Of a DNA stretch of 64,000 nucleotides, positions 16,710 through 24,783 are shown in pieces (position 1 is the first letter of the stretch; each line of letters starts with the position of its first letter). Below the pieces are notes generated by a model. It was not told the DNA's origin, did not search any database, and saw nothing but the letters and a program-made list of their open reading frames with translations. The translations under genes and the position numbers were made by a program. Source of the DNA: Caldisericota bacterium (GTDB lineage: Bacteria; Caldisericota; JANLFM01); the NCBI GenBank assembly GCA_024655965.1, contig JANLFL010000001.1:154120-218119 (forward strand), written 5' to 3'.

Positions 16710-17778
16710 GGATTCCGGGTCTTGTCAAGAACTCCAAAAACTCCCGACTCAACTCCTCCCAGCGTCCGGGGACCAGCCAGTAATAGTTATTCCCCTCCCG
16801 CAATTCAGATTGCACAAAACCCGCAGCTCTAAGGGATGCGAGGTGGTGCAGAACGGTTGGGTGTGAAAGGGACAAAGCCCGGGAGATCTCCATGGCATAC
16901 ATGGGCTTTTTACTCAGAAGTTTAATGATTTCCATCCGGGAAGGGTCCCCAAGGGATTTGAAAGCGTAGGATAAACTTGCCTTTCTCCTTTCATCCAGGC
17001 TCTCTTCCGCAGGGAATACGGGAAAAATGAGAAGAAACCTTTCCCGACTTTCCTGGGTGAAGAAGTAGGGACGCCCATAAAAAGTGGGAGAGACGAGGAT
17101 TTCCCTTTCGTTCAAATCCGGGGAGAAAGAGAGCCCGGGAGCAATGCGAGTTAGAAACTCCATCCTCTTGAGCCCCATCCAGGAGGATACCCTTTGGGCC
17201 TCCCTTAAGAGGAGGGGGAAGATTTGAGGAAACTCGGCGAAAAAAAAGGCCTCCCAGACTTCTTTTAAAAGTTCCCCAAGGCTCTTCTGGTCGAATTTTC
17301 CCTCCCCCAGTTCTTCAAGACCTTCCAGAAAATCCCTGGAATAGCGGTGGGAAAGGTCTTCCCACTGGGCCTTTTCCCCTTCGGAAAGTGTTGCCCCAGA
17401 CCTGATTTTTAAAACGATCTCCCCAAGGAGAGGAAGTCCCGGGTCGAGTTTGGAAAGAAGATTTTTCAGAAAATCGGAAAAGGAGAGGGAACCGAGATGA
17501 TTTAAGAAAGAATCAAGGGTCCGGGGGGGATTTAAGTCTAAAAGGAACTTCAGAGCCCCTAAACCTAACTGGACATCTCCTTCGAAAAAGAATTTCAGGC
17601 TTCTCTTGGCATTTGATGAAATTTTCCTTTTCAGGGACCGGGACCAGGAGGGACGAGCATCGCTCCGGGTCCCAAAGGAGGAAAAAAGGCAGAGAATGAG
17701 CTCGGAAACTGGGGAAATTTCAATTTCGATCCGGTCTGATTTCTTCGCAAAGTAAAAGGACTTTTCGCTCTCCTTCAT
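16696..17778 (-). CDS. ArsR-type winged-helix regulator with a large N-terminal domain
   Basis: A 360-residue protein. The C-terminal ~90 residues form an ArsR/HTH_20 winged helix (KSLGDPSRMEIIKLLSKKPM, AMEISRALSLSHPTVLHHL, LRAAGFVQSE). The N-terminal ~260 residues are a large all-helical region ending in a strand-rich ILVSPTFYGRPYFF segment, similar in layout to DUF5937-type ArsR regulators; presumably this part senses a signal, which is unknown. It lacks the Cys pairs of classical metal-sensing ArsR proteins. The ATG directly abuts a perfect 16-bp palindrome in its own promoter and there is no ribosome binding site, so autorepression and a leaderless mRNA are likely. It sits between gyrA and a metal ATPase cluster. 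Confidence 0.82.
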   Translation of the reverse strand: MKESEKSFYFAKKSDRIEIEISPVSELILCLFSSFGTRSDARPSWSRSLKRKISSNAKRSLKFFFEGDVQLGLGALKFLLDLNPPRTLDSFLNHLGSLSFSDFLKNLLSKLDPGLPLLGEIVLKIRSGATLSEGEKAQWEDLSHRYSRDFLEGLEELGEGKFDQKSLGELLKEVWEAFFFAEFPQIFPLLLREAQRVSSWMGLKRMEFLTRIAPGLSFSPDLNEREILVSPTFYGRPYFFTQESRERFLLIFPVFPAEESLDERRKASLSYAFKSLGDPSRMEIIKLLSKKPMYAMEISRALSLSHPTVLHHLASLRAAGFVQSELREGNNYYWLVPGRWEELSREFLEFLTRPGILDKL

Positions 17779-17814
17779 GTAGATAATTATCTACCGGAAG
17801 GAGGAAAATAGCAA
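17779..17814 (-). promoter_or_regulatory. Autoregulatory promoter/operator of the ArsR-type gene
   Basis: On the minus strand: TTGCTA (17814-17809), 17-bp spacer, GATAAT (17791-17786), then 7 nt to the ATG at 17778. The perfect palindrome GTAGATAATTATCTAC spans 17779-17794, covering the -10 box and reaching the base next to the start codon. The only AGGAGG-like run nearby is on the other strand, so the mRNA is predicted to begin at the A of ATG. Confidence 0.7.
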
Positions 17815-17815
17815 A

Positions 17816-18028
17816 TTAAAATTCCTCTTCTTCGGCTTCCCTTTGCCTGGAGAGAATCTCTTGGATCATCACTTCACTGAGGTCACCCGAGTCCCGGAGA
17901 ATTTTTCCGATTAACTCCCTTTCACGCTCCGCCATTTGTTCCTGTTTGCGAACAGCTCGCAGGACCTTCTCCACATCGAGGTACCCCAGTTCAATCCCGA
18001 GCTCTCCAAATAATTTTTTCTTTCCCAT
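17816..18028 (-). CDS. 70-residue protein resembling the type II secretion/MshE N-terminal module
   Basis: The sequence begins MGKKKLFGELGIELGYLDVEKVLRAVRKQ and ends in a glutamate-rich tail. The pattern LGELxxELGYxDxExxxxAxxxQ, followed by IGKILRDSGDLSEVMIQEIL, is that of the small helical units at the N-terminus of GspE/PilB/MshE ATPases. Some of these bind cyclic-di-GMP; here the unit stands alone and a ligand cannot be claimed. AGGGAAGG lies about 6 nt before the ATG. It follows the lipoprotein gene by 10 nt and ends just before the ArsR promoter. Confidence 0.6.
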   Translation of the reverse strand: MGKKKLFGELGIELGYLDVEKVLRAVRKQEQMAERERELIGKILRDSGDLSEVMIQEILSRQREAEEEEF

Positions 18029-18038
18029 TCTGCCTTCC

Positions 18039-18488
18039 CTAAGGTGTAACAGCGCTCAAATCGATTTTCCACCCATCCCTTTCCTTTTTCAAGATGTAAA
18101 CCCCCTGGCCTTCAATTTTTTTTCCTTCCTGGGTGGAAGAAGTTATTTTGTAGGAAACACGAGCAAGATCCCCGTTCACTTCTTCCCCCAGAATTTGCCA
18201 GGTCTGGGAAATAATATTGTATTCAGAAAGCCCCTGCTCGATTGAGGAAGAAAAAATTTCAAGGGGCATCTGCTCCTGAAAATCCTGGACTAAAAGGCTG
18301 TAGGCCTTTTGGTAATCCTTCCTATCAAGGGCGGAAAAAAATTCCTCCACCACCTGGGAGGGGAAGAGAGAAGGGCTTTCCGCCTTTGGAGAACAGGAAG
18401 TCAGGCCCAAAAAAAAGACCAAAAGTAAAGGTATAAAAGAAACTCTTCCCATAACCCCAATTTTAAACGGAGAGATCAATTTGCCCAA
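18039..18488 (-). CDS. Lipoprotein with a DUF4878-like domain
   Basis: An N-terminal hydrophobic stretch ends in a lipobox LGLTSC, so the mature protein should be lipid-anchored outside the membrane. The rest (VVEEFFSALDRKDYQKAYSL ... GVYILKKERDGWKID) has the NTF2-like/DUF4878 pattern of small cone-shaped domains of unknown function. Two starts are possible: a TTG at 18488 with AGAGGG upstream, or the ATG at 18452, which gives a more typical signal peptide. The 28-nt gap to the P-ATPase stop suggests one transcription unit. Confidence 0.7.
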   Translation of the reverse strand: MGKLISPFKIGVMGRVSFIPLLLVFFLGLTSCSPKAESPSLFPSQVVEEFFSALDRKDYQKAYSLLVQDFQEQMPLEIFSSSIEQGLSEYNIISQTWQILGEEVNGDLARVSYKITSSTQEGKKIEGQGVYILKKERDGWKIDLSAVTP

Positions 18489-18515
18489 ATCCCTCTGGCA
18501 AAAACCCGGGCTATT

Positions 18516-20915
18516 TTAAAGGGGAACCCTCCTCAACCTGAGGGAATTAGCCACCACCGAAAGGGAACTGAAGCTCATGGCAGCTGCGGCGAAAATCGGG
18601 CTTAAGAGAACTCCAAAGAAAGGAAAGAGGAGACCTGCGGCGATGGGGATTCCCAGGGAATTGTAGAGAAATGCCCAAAACAGGTTCTGCTTGATGTTCT
18701 TCATCGTTGACCGGCTAAGCCTCCTTGCTCTGATGATTCCTCTTAAATCGCCCTTGATCAAGGTCACTCCAGCACTTTGAATGGCCACATCCGTTCCCGT
18801 CCCCATGGCAATCCCCACGTGGGCTTGGGCAAGGGCGGGGGCATCGTTGATCCCGTCCCCAGCCATGGCAACTATTCTCCCCTTTTCCTGAAGCCCTTTC
18901 ACGATTTCCGCTTTCTCCTGGGGAAGGACACTGGCAAAGAACTCGTCAATTTTTAATTCCTCCGAAACCCTGCGGGCGGTTTCCTGATCATCCCCGGTTA
19001 CCATGACCACCCGGATTCCTTCGCGGTGGATTTCCTGGATGGCTTCAGAGGAAGTCTCCTTAATGGGGTCGGAAATAAAAAAGATACCCGCGACCTTCCC
19101 TTCAAACCCAAAGTAAACCAGGGAACTTCCGCTCTTTGCCAAACTTTCCCCTTGAATTATCCCTGGATCGGGGTCGATTCCCGCTTCCTCCAGAATTTCC
19201 AAATTTCCCAGGACGACATTTTTCCCGGATACTCTTCCCCTTACCCCCCTTCCGGTAATGGATTGGAAATCTTGGGCCTCAGCGAGGGCGATCCCTCTCT
19301 TTTCGCACTCCTTCAATATCGCTTCTCCAATTGGATGCTCGCTTGCTCTCTCCAAGCTCCCCGCATAAAAAAGTAAGGTGGATTCATCAAAACCTGAGCT
19401 CGGCCTGATGTCAACAACGGTGGGCTTACCAAGGGTCAAGGTCCCGGTTTTGTCAATTACTAAGGTATCAACCTTCTCCATTAACTCGATGGCTTCGGCG
19501 TTTTTAAACAAGACACCAACAGATGCCCCCTTTCCCATAGCCACCATTATGGACATGGGGGTCGCCAGACCAAGGGCGCAAGGGCAAGCAATTATCAAGA
19601 CCGTGACCGCATTAATTATTCCCAGAACAACCCTCGGTTGAGGGCCGAAAAAAGCCCAAATGAGGAAAGTGATCAGGGCAACCAAAAGGACCGCCTTGAC
19701 GAAATACCCGGAAACAATATCCGCGAGCTTTTGAATGGGGGCCCGACTCCTCTGAGCCTCAGCGACCAATCGAACAATTTGAGAAAGAAGGGTTTCGTTG
19801 CCCACCTTCTCCGCCCTAAAAACCAGGGTCCCTTTTCCGTTCACCGTCCCTCCGATCACTCTGTCGCCAGGTCCTTTTAGTACGGGGACAGGCTCACCGG
19901 TAAGCATTGATTCATCGACAAAACTCTCCCCCTCTAAAACGAGGCCATCCACGGGGATTTTCTCACCGGGGCGGACCCTCAAGAGGTCCCCGGGGAGAAC
20001 CTGGGCAACCGGTACCTCCACATCCCCTCCTTCCTGGACTTTTCTCGCCGTTTTGGGAGAAAGACCCAGGAGCGCCCGGATTGCTTGCCCGGTCTTGTTT
20101 CTGGCAAGTAATTCCAGGTACTGGCCTAAAAGGACAAGGGTGACAATTCCTGCTGCTGCTTCAAAATAAAGGTTTACTTCCCCTCCTATGAAAAAGGAGG
20201 AGGGAAAGATTCCGGGAAATACTGCGGCAAGAAGGCTGTAGGAAAAAGAAACCCCAACTCCCAGAGCAATCAGGGTAAACATGTTCCAATTTTTATTTTT
20301 TATGGATTGCCACCCTCGGAGGAAAAATGGATAACCCCCCCAGAGGACGATGGGGGTGGCCAGGACCAGCTCCAGCCATTTCTTTAGAGGATAAGGGAAA
20401 GCCCCGGAAATTAAGGAGGATAAACCAGGGATCATGGGACCCATGGAAAGGATGATCAAGGGGACGAGCAGGGAAAGGCTAACCCAGAATCTTCTCCTCA
20501 TCTCCCTCAACTCGGGGTTTTCCTCGACCTGGGAAGGCACAATGGGCTCCAAGGCCATACCGCAAATAGGGCAAGCTCCCGGAGTTCTGCTCTGGACTTC
20601 GGGGTGCATCGGGCATGTCCAGATCGATTCAGAAGGAATATTGGGGGATATGTAAGATGGCTCCTGAATGACACTGCAGGAAGGGCAGGATTTTTTCTTG
20701 GAATCCCCAACTCCCCCTTCTTTTTGGGGAGAACTAGTGCCGGCACCCAAAGAGGGTGGGGTAAGGTCCTTTTCCAGAAAAGCCCGAGGGTTTTCGTCGA
20801 ACCTCTCCTTGCACCTTTTTGAGCAGAAGTAATAGGTGGCTCCTTCAAAAATGGAGGTTCCTTCCGCATCAGCTTCCTCGATTACCATCTTGCAGACTGG
20901 ATCGGTAACTTTCAT
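18516..20915 (-). CDS. Copper-type P1B ATPase with N-terminal YHS and heavy-metal-binding domains
   Basis: A 799-residue heavy-metal transporting ATPase. Order: YHS domain (about 3-45, [19 protein letters not shown]), a CPSC motif, a Cys/Met/His metal-binding domain near residue 98 (WTCPMHPEV ... CPICGMAL), then the CPx-ATPase core. The core has TGEP, the transmembrane metal motif CPCALG near 441, the phosphorylation site DKTGTLT near 485, SEHPIGEAI, and [13 protein letters not shown]. The CPC motif indicates a soft metal, most likely Cu(I). The ATG at 20915 has AAAAGGG upstream; in-frame TTG/ATG codons a few residues earlier are alternatives. A classical HMA domain is missing, replaced by the YHS/HMBD modules. 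Confidence 0.9.
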   Translation of the reverse strand: MKVTDPVCKMVIEEADAEGTSIFEGATYYFCSKRCKERFDENPRAFLEKDLTPPSLGAGTSSPQKEGGVGDSKKKSCPSCSVIQEPSYISPNIPSESIWTCPMHPEVQSRTPGACPICGMALEPIVPSQVEENPELREMRRRFWVSLSLLVPLIILSMGPMIPGLSSLISGAFPYPLKKWLELVLATPIVLWGGYPFFLRGWQSIKNKNWNMFTLIALGVGVSFSYSLLAAVFPGIFPSSFFIGGEVNLYFEAAAGIVTLVLLGQYLELLARNKTGQAIRALLGLSPKTARKVQEGGDVEVPVAQVLPGDLLRVRPGEKIPVDGLVLEGESFVDESMLTGEPVPVLKGPGDRVIGGTVNGKGTLVFRAEKVGNETLLSQIVRLVAEAQRSRAPIQKLADIVSGYFVKAVLLVALITFLIWAFFGPQPRVVLGIINAVTVLIIACPCALGLATPMSIMVAMGKGASVGVLFKNAEAIELMEKVDTLVIDKTGTLTLGKPTVVDIRPSSGFDESTLLFYAGSLERASEHPIGEAILKECEKRGIALAEAQDFQSITGRGVRGRVSGKNVVLGNLEILEEAGIDPDPGIIQGESLAKSGSSLVYFGFEGKVAGIFFISDPIKETSSEAIQEIHREGIRVVMVTGDDQETARRVSEELKIDEFFASVLPQEKAEIVKGLQEKGRIVAMAGDGINDAPALAQAHVGIAMGTGTDVAIQSAGVTLIKGDLRGIIRARRLSRSTMKNIKQNLFWAFLYNSLGIPIAAGLLFPFFGVLLSPIFAAAAMSFSSLSVVANSLRLRRVPL

Positions 20916-21061
20916 CTCAAGACCCTTTTGCATCGCCTTTCCCAAAAAATTTTACCTTACAAGAGAGGTACAAATTCCCGGGTATTTCTATTTCAAGAAT
21001 GGGAGGAAACTTGGAAATGGAAATTCTCCCAAAAGGTCAAAAGCCAGCGCCATTACGTTTG

Positions 21062-21090
21062 TTGACAGAAAACCGGGTGCGTAATAAAAT
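21062..21090 (+). promoter_or_regulatory. Sigma-70 promoter of the leuS leader
   Basis: TTGACA (21062-21067), 17-bp spacer, TAAAAT (21085-21090). A transcript would begin near 21097, just ahead of the T-box sensor. It must also drive the tRNA-Ala embedded in the leader, since no other promoter is visible between 21090 and 21215. Confidence 0.85.
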
Positions 21091-21214
21091 TCCAGAACAG
21101 CAAAGGCTAAGAAGGGAAGTAGTAGGCGATTTGCCGAACTCGTCCTGGAGCCCGGTGGGCGAACAGAGTAGTCTACCGCGGAGCGTCCGTTAAAACGCTA
21201 ATGAGGTTTTGCGT

Positions 21215-21289
21215 GGGGCTGTGGCGCAGTGGGAGCGCGCTTCCTTGGCATGGAAGAGGTCACGGGTTCAAGTCCCGTCAGCTCCACCA
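21215..21289 (+). tRNA. tRNA-Ala (anticodon GGC), nested in the leuS T-box leader
   Basis: All four stems pair without mismatch: acceptor GGGGCTG with CAGCTCC, D stem GCGC/GCGC, anticodon stem CTTCC/GGAAG with loop TTGGCAT, and T stem ACGGG/CCCGT with loop TTCAAGT. The anticodon GGC is at 21247-21249. The G3:U70 wobble, the universal alanine identity element, is present (21217 with 21283), as are discriminator A and an encoded CCA (21287-21289). It lies on the leuS transcript between Stem III and the antiterminator, 9 bases before the T-box motif. It is upstream of the leader terminator and so would be made whether or not leuS is read. Confidence 0.95.
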
Positions 21290-21317
21290 AAATTAAATAG
21301 GGTGGTACCGCGAAGGT

Positions 21318-21353
21318 AAATCCTTTCGCCCCTTAAGGCGAAAGGATTTTTTT
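21318..21353 (+). terminator. Intrinsic terminator of the leuS T-box
   Basis: A 13-bp perfect stem pairs AAATCCTTTCGCC (21318-21330) with GGCGAAAGGATTT (21337-21349) around a CCTTAA loop, running into seven T at 21347-21353. It overlaps the 3' strands of the antiterminator, so the two folds exclude each other. Confidence 0.92.
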
Positions 21354-21376
21354 CTTATATACAAAGGAGTCAGGAG

Positions 21377-24187
21377 ATGAATATTGGACCTTACGACTTC
21401 AAAAAAATTGAGGAAAAATGGCGAAGGATTTGGGGAAACCAGCCCTCCCAAATCGAGGAGAAAAAGAATAGGGGGGTCCCAAAATTTTATAACCTCGTGA
21501 TGTTCCCCTACCCCTCGGGAGGAGGCTTACACATGGGCCACGGCAGGACATATTCCATCGGGGATGTCATGGCCCGCTTCAAGAGGATGAAGGGGTTCAA
21601 TGTCCTACACCCCATGGGATGGGATGCTTTCGGGATGCCCGCTGAAAATGCAGCCATCGAAAGAAAACTTCATCCGGCAACTTGGACCTACGAGGCCATT
21701 TCCACTATCGAAAAACAGCAAAAGCTTTTGGGAATTTCTTACGACTGGGATCGACGTTTCGCCTCCTGTCAGCCCGAATATTACAAGTGGACCCAGTGGT
21801 TTTTCCTGAAGTTTTACGAGAGGGGCCTGGCCTACAAGAAAAAGGCTCCCGTGAACTGGTGTCCTCACTGCCAGACCGTACTTGCCAATGAACAGGTGGA
21901 GGATGGGAAATGCTGGCGCTGTCATACCCCTGTGGAGAAAAAGGACCTGGAACAGTGGTTCTTCCGGATCACAGAATACGCGGAAAGGCTGCTCCAAGAC
22001 CTCGACCTTCTATCAGAATGGCCGGAACGCGTGGTTACAATGCAGAGGAATTGGATAGGAAAATCCGAGGGGGCCCTGGTCGATTTTCCCACCCCATCCG
22101 GGGAAAAGATCCGGGTTTTTACCACCAGGCCAGACACCATCTGGGGAGCAACCTTCATGGTCTTAGCCCCGGAACACCCGCTGGTGGAAAAATTGACCGC
22201 TCCTTTAAAAAGGGCAGAGGTTCAAACTTACATCGAGGAAGCAAAAAGGCAGACCGAGATCGAAAGGCTATCCACAGAAAAGGAGAAAACCGGAGTCTTT
22301 CTGGGGAGCTACGCAATTAACCCGGTGAACGGAAAAGAAATCCCAGTCTGGATTTCCGATTATGTCCTCATGACTTACGGAACCGGTGCGATAATGGGAG
22401 TGCCCGCGCACGATGAAAGGGATTTCGCCTTCGCTTTGAAATTCGGGATTCCCATAATTCCTGTAATAGAGCGCCCGGACGGAAAGTGCAAGAGCATCAT
22501 TTTTAAGGGGACCTGGGCCCCTGACTTACCCGATGAACTTCGCCTGGAGGGATTCCAGATTGAGAAAAAAGATGGAAGCCTCTATCTCGAATTTTCAAAG
22601 GACCGTGTAAAGGCTTTTGCGGAAATTGTTCAGAGGTCCTTAAAAGACGATTCCTGGTGCGAGGTGGTAGGGGCCCGCTGGCTTTTCATTTTTAAAAACC
22701 AGGTCCTGGAGCTCGACTCTATTGATTCGGATCGCCTGATCATGGAAAGGTGTCATATCCTTGAACCCTCGGTTTCCAATAAGAGGACGGTGATGGAGAT
22801 GCTCAGTGGGGTGAGCTATTACCAGGACATCCTCTTCCACTCAGAATTCGGCACCATGATAAACTCCGGACCCCTGAGCGGAACCCCTGGGGATATAGCA
22901 AAAGAGACAACCACAAGGTGGCTCGAGAAGAAGGGAATTGGTCAGGGGGCGGTCACTTACCGACTGCGGGACTGGCTGATTTCCCGCCAGCGCTACTGGG
23001 GGGCTCCCATCCCAATAATTCACTGTCCCAAGTGCGGGACGGTCCCAGTTCCTGAAAAGGACCTTCCTGTCCTTCTCCCGGAAAATGCGCCTTTCACCGG
23101 CGAGGGAGGTTCTCCCCTGGAAAAGGTCCCCGAATTTGTGAATACGACTTGTCCAAACTGCGGTGGGCCAGCAAGAAGGGAGACGGACACCATGGACACC
23201 TTCGTTGATTCCTCCTGGTATTACCTGAGATATACCAGCCCCAATGCTTTGACTAACCCTCCGGACAAACCATTCGATTCTGAAGCAGCCAATTACTGGC
23301 TCCCTGTGGATCTGTACATCGGAGGGATTGAACACGCCATACTCCACCTCCTGTATTCCCGGTTCTTCACCAAGGTCCTTTACGACATGGGATTGGTGAA
23401 CTTTCAAGAACCCTTCAAGAAGCTATTCGCCCACGGGATGGTCACCTTGGGAGGGGTTGCCATGTCCAAATCGAAAGGGAACGTCGTTCCCCCAGATGAA
23501 ATCGCCGAAAAATTCGGTTGCGACTCCGCCCGCCTTTACTCCCTTTTCATCTCACCCCCTGAAATGGACGCCGAATGGACAGAAAATGGGATCGAGGGTA
23601 TTTTCCGATTCCTGAACCGCGTGTGGAGACAGGCAATGGAACTCATCCAAGAGGAATTCCTCCAGGGAAAGGGGGAAGAAGGCAAGGAGGAAAAAGCCCT
23701 CAGGGCGAAACTCCATTCCACGATCAAAAGGGTGACCCTGGATATTGAGGAACGCTTCCGCTTGAACACAGCAATTTCAGCAATGATGGAGCTTTTCAAC
23801 GAATGGAGCGAGTACCGGAAGCTTCCGATAAACAAGAGGGACAAAAATCTGGAAAGGGAAGTGCTCTCCAATCTTTGCCTTCTACTTGCTCCCTTCGCCC
23901 CTTTCATTTCCTCAGAGATCTGGGAAAGGATGGGAAACAAAGGGAGCGTCCACTCCCAACCCTGGCCAACCTGGGATGAGGAAATCCTGAAGGAAGAGAA
24001 GGTGGTGCTCGTGGTCCAGATCGACGGAAAATTGAGGGACCGGATAATTGTGGAAAAGGGCCTGGATGAGGAAAAGCTGAAAGAAACCGTGTTATCATTG
24101 GAAAAAGTAAAAAAGTTCGTTGAGGGAAAGGCGATTAAACAGGTAATCGTGGTCCCGGACAGGATTGTAAACATCGTAACGGGTTAG
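21377..24187 (+). CDS. leuS: Leucyl-tRNA synthetase
   Basis: A 936-residue class I synthetase that charges tRNA-Leu. HIGH appears as HMGHG (52-56), KMSKS as MSKSK near 696, with zinc-type CPHC ... CWRC and CPKC ... CPNC motifs, the editing-domain motif [15 protein letters not shown], and the anticodon-binding region behind [14 protein letters not shown]. Compared with E. coli and Bacillus enzymes there is an extra segment of roughly 100 residues at about 370-490 between the editing domain and [18 protein letters not shown]. It contains a stretch such as [26 protein letters not shown] lies before the ATG. Expression is controlled by the T-box leader upstream. comEA starts 8 nt after the stop. 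Confidence 0.97.
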   Translation: MNIGPYDFKKIEEKWRRIWGNQPSQIEEKKNRGVPKFYNLVMFPYPSGGGLHMGHGRTYSIGDVMARFKRMKGFNVLHPMGWDAFGMPAENAAIERKLHPATWTYEAISTIEKQQKLLGISYDWDRRFASCQPEYYKWTQWFFLKFYERGLAYKKKAPVNWCPHCQTVLANEQVEDGKCWRCHTPVEKKDLEQWFFRITEYAERLLQDLDLLSEWPERVVTMQRNWIGKSEGALVDFPTPSGEKIRVFTTRPDTIWGATFMVLAPEHPLVEKLTAPLKRAEVQTYIEEAKRQTEIERLSTEKEKTGVFLGSYAINPVNGKEIPVWISDYVLMTYGTGAIMGVPAHDERDFAFALKFGIPIIPVIERPDGKCKSIIFKGTWAPDLPDELRLEGFQIEKKDGSLYLEFSKDRVKAFAEIVQRSLKDDSWCEVVGARWLFIFKNQVLELDSIDSDRLIMERCHILEPSVSNKRTVMEMLSGVSYYQDILFHSEFGTMINSGPLSGTPGDIAKETTTRWLEKKGIGQGAVTYRLRDWLISRQRYWGAPIPIIHCPKCGTVPVPEKDLPVLLPENAPFTGEGGSPLEKVPEFVNTTCPNCGGPARRETDTMDTFVDSSWYYLRYTSPNALTNPPDKPFDSEAANYWLPVDLYIGGIEHAILHLLYSRFFTKVLYDMGLVNFQEPFKKLFAHGMVTLGGVAMSKSKGNVVPPDEIAEKFGCDSARLYSLFISPPEMDAEWTENGIEGIFRFLNRVWRQAMELIQEEFLQGKGEEGKEEKALRAKLHSTIKRVTLDIEERFRLNTAISAMMELFNEWSEYRKLPINKRDKNLEREVLSNLCLLLAPFAPFISSEIWERMGNKGSVHSQPWPTWDEEILKEEKVVLVVQIDGKLRDRIIVEKGLDEEKLKETVLSLEKVKKFVEGKAIKQVIVVPDRIVNIVTG

Positions 24188-24195
24188 GTCATCCC

Positions 24196-24783
24196 ATGAA
24201 AGGAAGAGAAACTGCTTCTTTCTTTCTCCTGATCCTGATTTTAAGCCTGACCCTTTCCGGGTGCTACCGTTCGCCCCAGATCGTAATTGAGGGCACCCCG
24301 GAATCAAACTCACAAACCGGTGAAATTTATGTCCATGTTACCGGTGAGGTTCACCTTCCGGGCCTTTACAAGCTCCCAAAGGGGTCGAGAGTGGCAGACG
24401 CCATCAATATGGCGGGGGGTGCCACAAGAAATGGGGACCTTGACTCCCTTAACCTGGCATCCCTTCTCAAAGACGGGGACAAAATCGTCGTCCCTGCAAA
24501 ACCCAAAGAGGAGACGAACTTTCAGCTTCAGGCCCAAAATTCATCCGCTCAAAGCCAGACTTCATATTTTAGCTCTTCGGGGAATTCCTCAAAGATAAAC
24601 ATCAATACCGCTTCCGCGAAGGAGCTCGAGTCCCTTCCGGGGATTGGCCCCGTCCTTGCTCAAAGGATCGTGGATTACAGGGCCCAAAAAGGGGGTTTCA
24701 AGACCATCGAGGAAATCATGAAGGTTTCGGGGATCGGGGAGAAAAGGTTCGAAGCAATTAAGGATTTAATCACCGTGAAGTGA
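24196..24783 (+). CDS. comEA: ComEA-type DNA-uptake protein, lipoprotein form
   Basis: A 195-residue protein with an SLBB domain (about 45-95, GEIYVHVTGEVHLPGLYKL) and a C-terminal helix-hairpin-helix DNA-binding domain (about 133-195, ININTASAKELESLPGIGP). ComEA binds transforming DNA outside the membrane and hands it to ComEC. In Bacillus it is held by one transmembrane helix; here the N-terminal hydrophobic segment ends in LTLSGC with a cysteine at 23, a lipobox, so it is probably lipid-anchored. The stop overlaps the GTG of comEC (GTGA). Confidence 0.9.
   Translation: MKGRETASFFLLILILSLTLSGCYRSPQIVIEGTPESNSQTGEIYVHVTGEVHLPGLYKLPKGSRVADAINMAGGATRNGDLDSLNLASLLKDGDKIVVPAKPKEETNFQLQAQNSSAQSQTSYFSSSGNSSKININTASAKELESLPGIGPVLAQRIVDYRAQKGGFKTIEEIMKVSGIGEKRFEAIKDLITVK

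Larger units (their letters stand above)
21097..21353 (+). promoter_or_regulatory. T-box riboswitch of leuS with ultrashort Stem I and an embedded tRNA
   Basis: The leader has the T-box hallmarks. A short specifier hairpin spans about 21114-21146: GGGA/TCCT base, AGTA-type loop E strand at 21121-21124, GGC/GCC apical helix, and GAA followed by CTC at 21139-21141, the leucine specifier. Stem II region has AGTAG (21167-21171), and a GCGT/ACGC hairpin carries the conserved CCGTTA loop (21187-21192). The T-box sequence AGGGTGGTACCGCG is at 21299-21312. The antiterminator pairs AGGG (21299-21302) with CCCT (21330-21333) and GCGAAGG (21310-21316) with CCTTTCGC (21322-21329), exclusive with the terminator at 21318-21353. 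The bulge TGGT fits a discriminator A, as in tRNA-Leu. The usual apical half of Stem I is missing, and a tRNA-Ala gene fills the linker. Confidence 0.88.

Noticed and set aside
21133-21135. GCC (alanine) as the T-box specifier, matching the nested tRNA-Ala
   Set aside because: GCC forms the apical helix with GGC. The codon in the specifier loop after GAA is CTC, which agrees with leuS.
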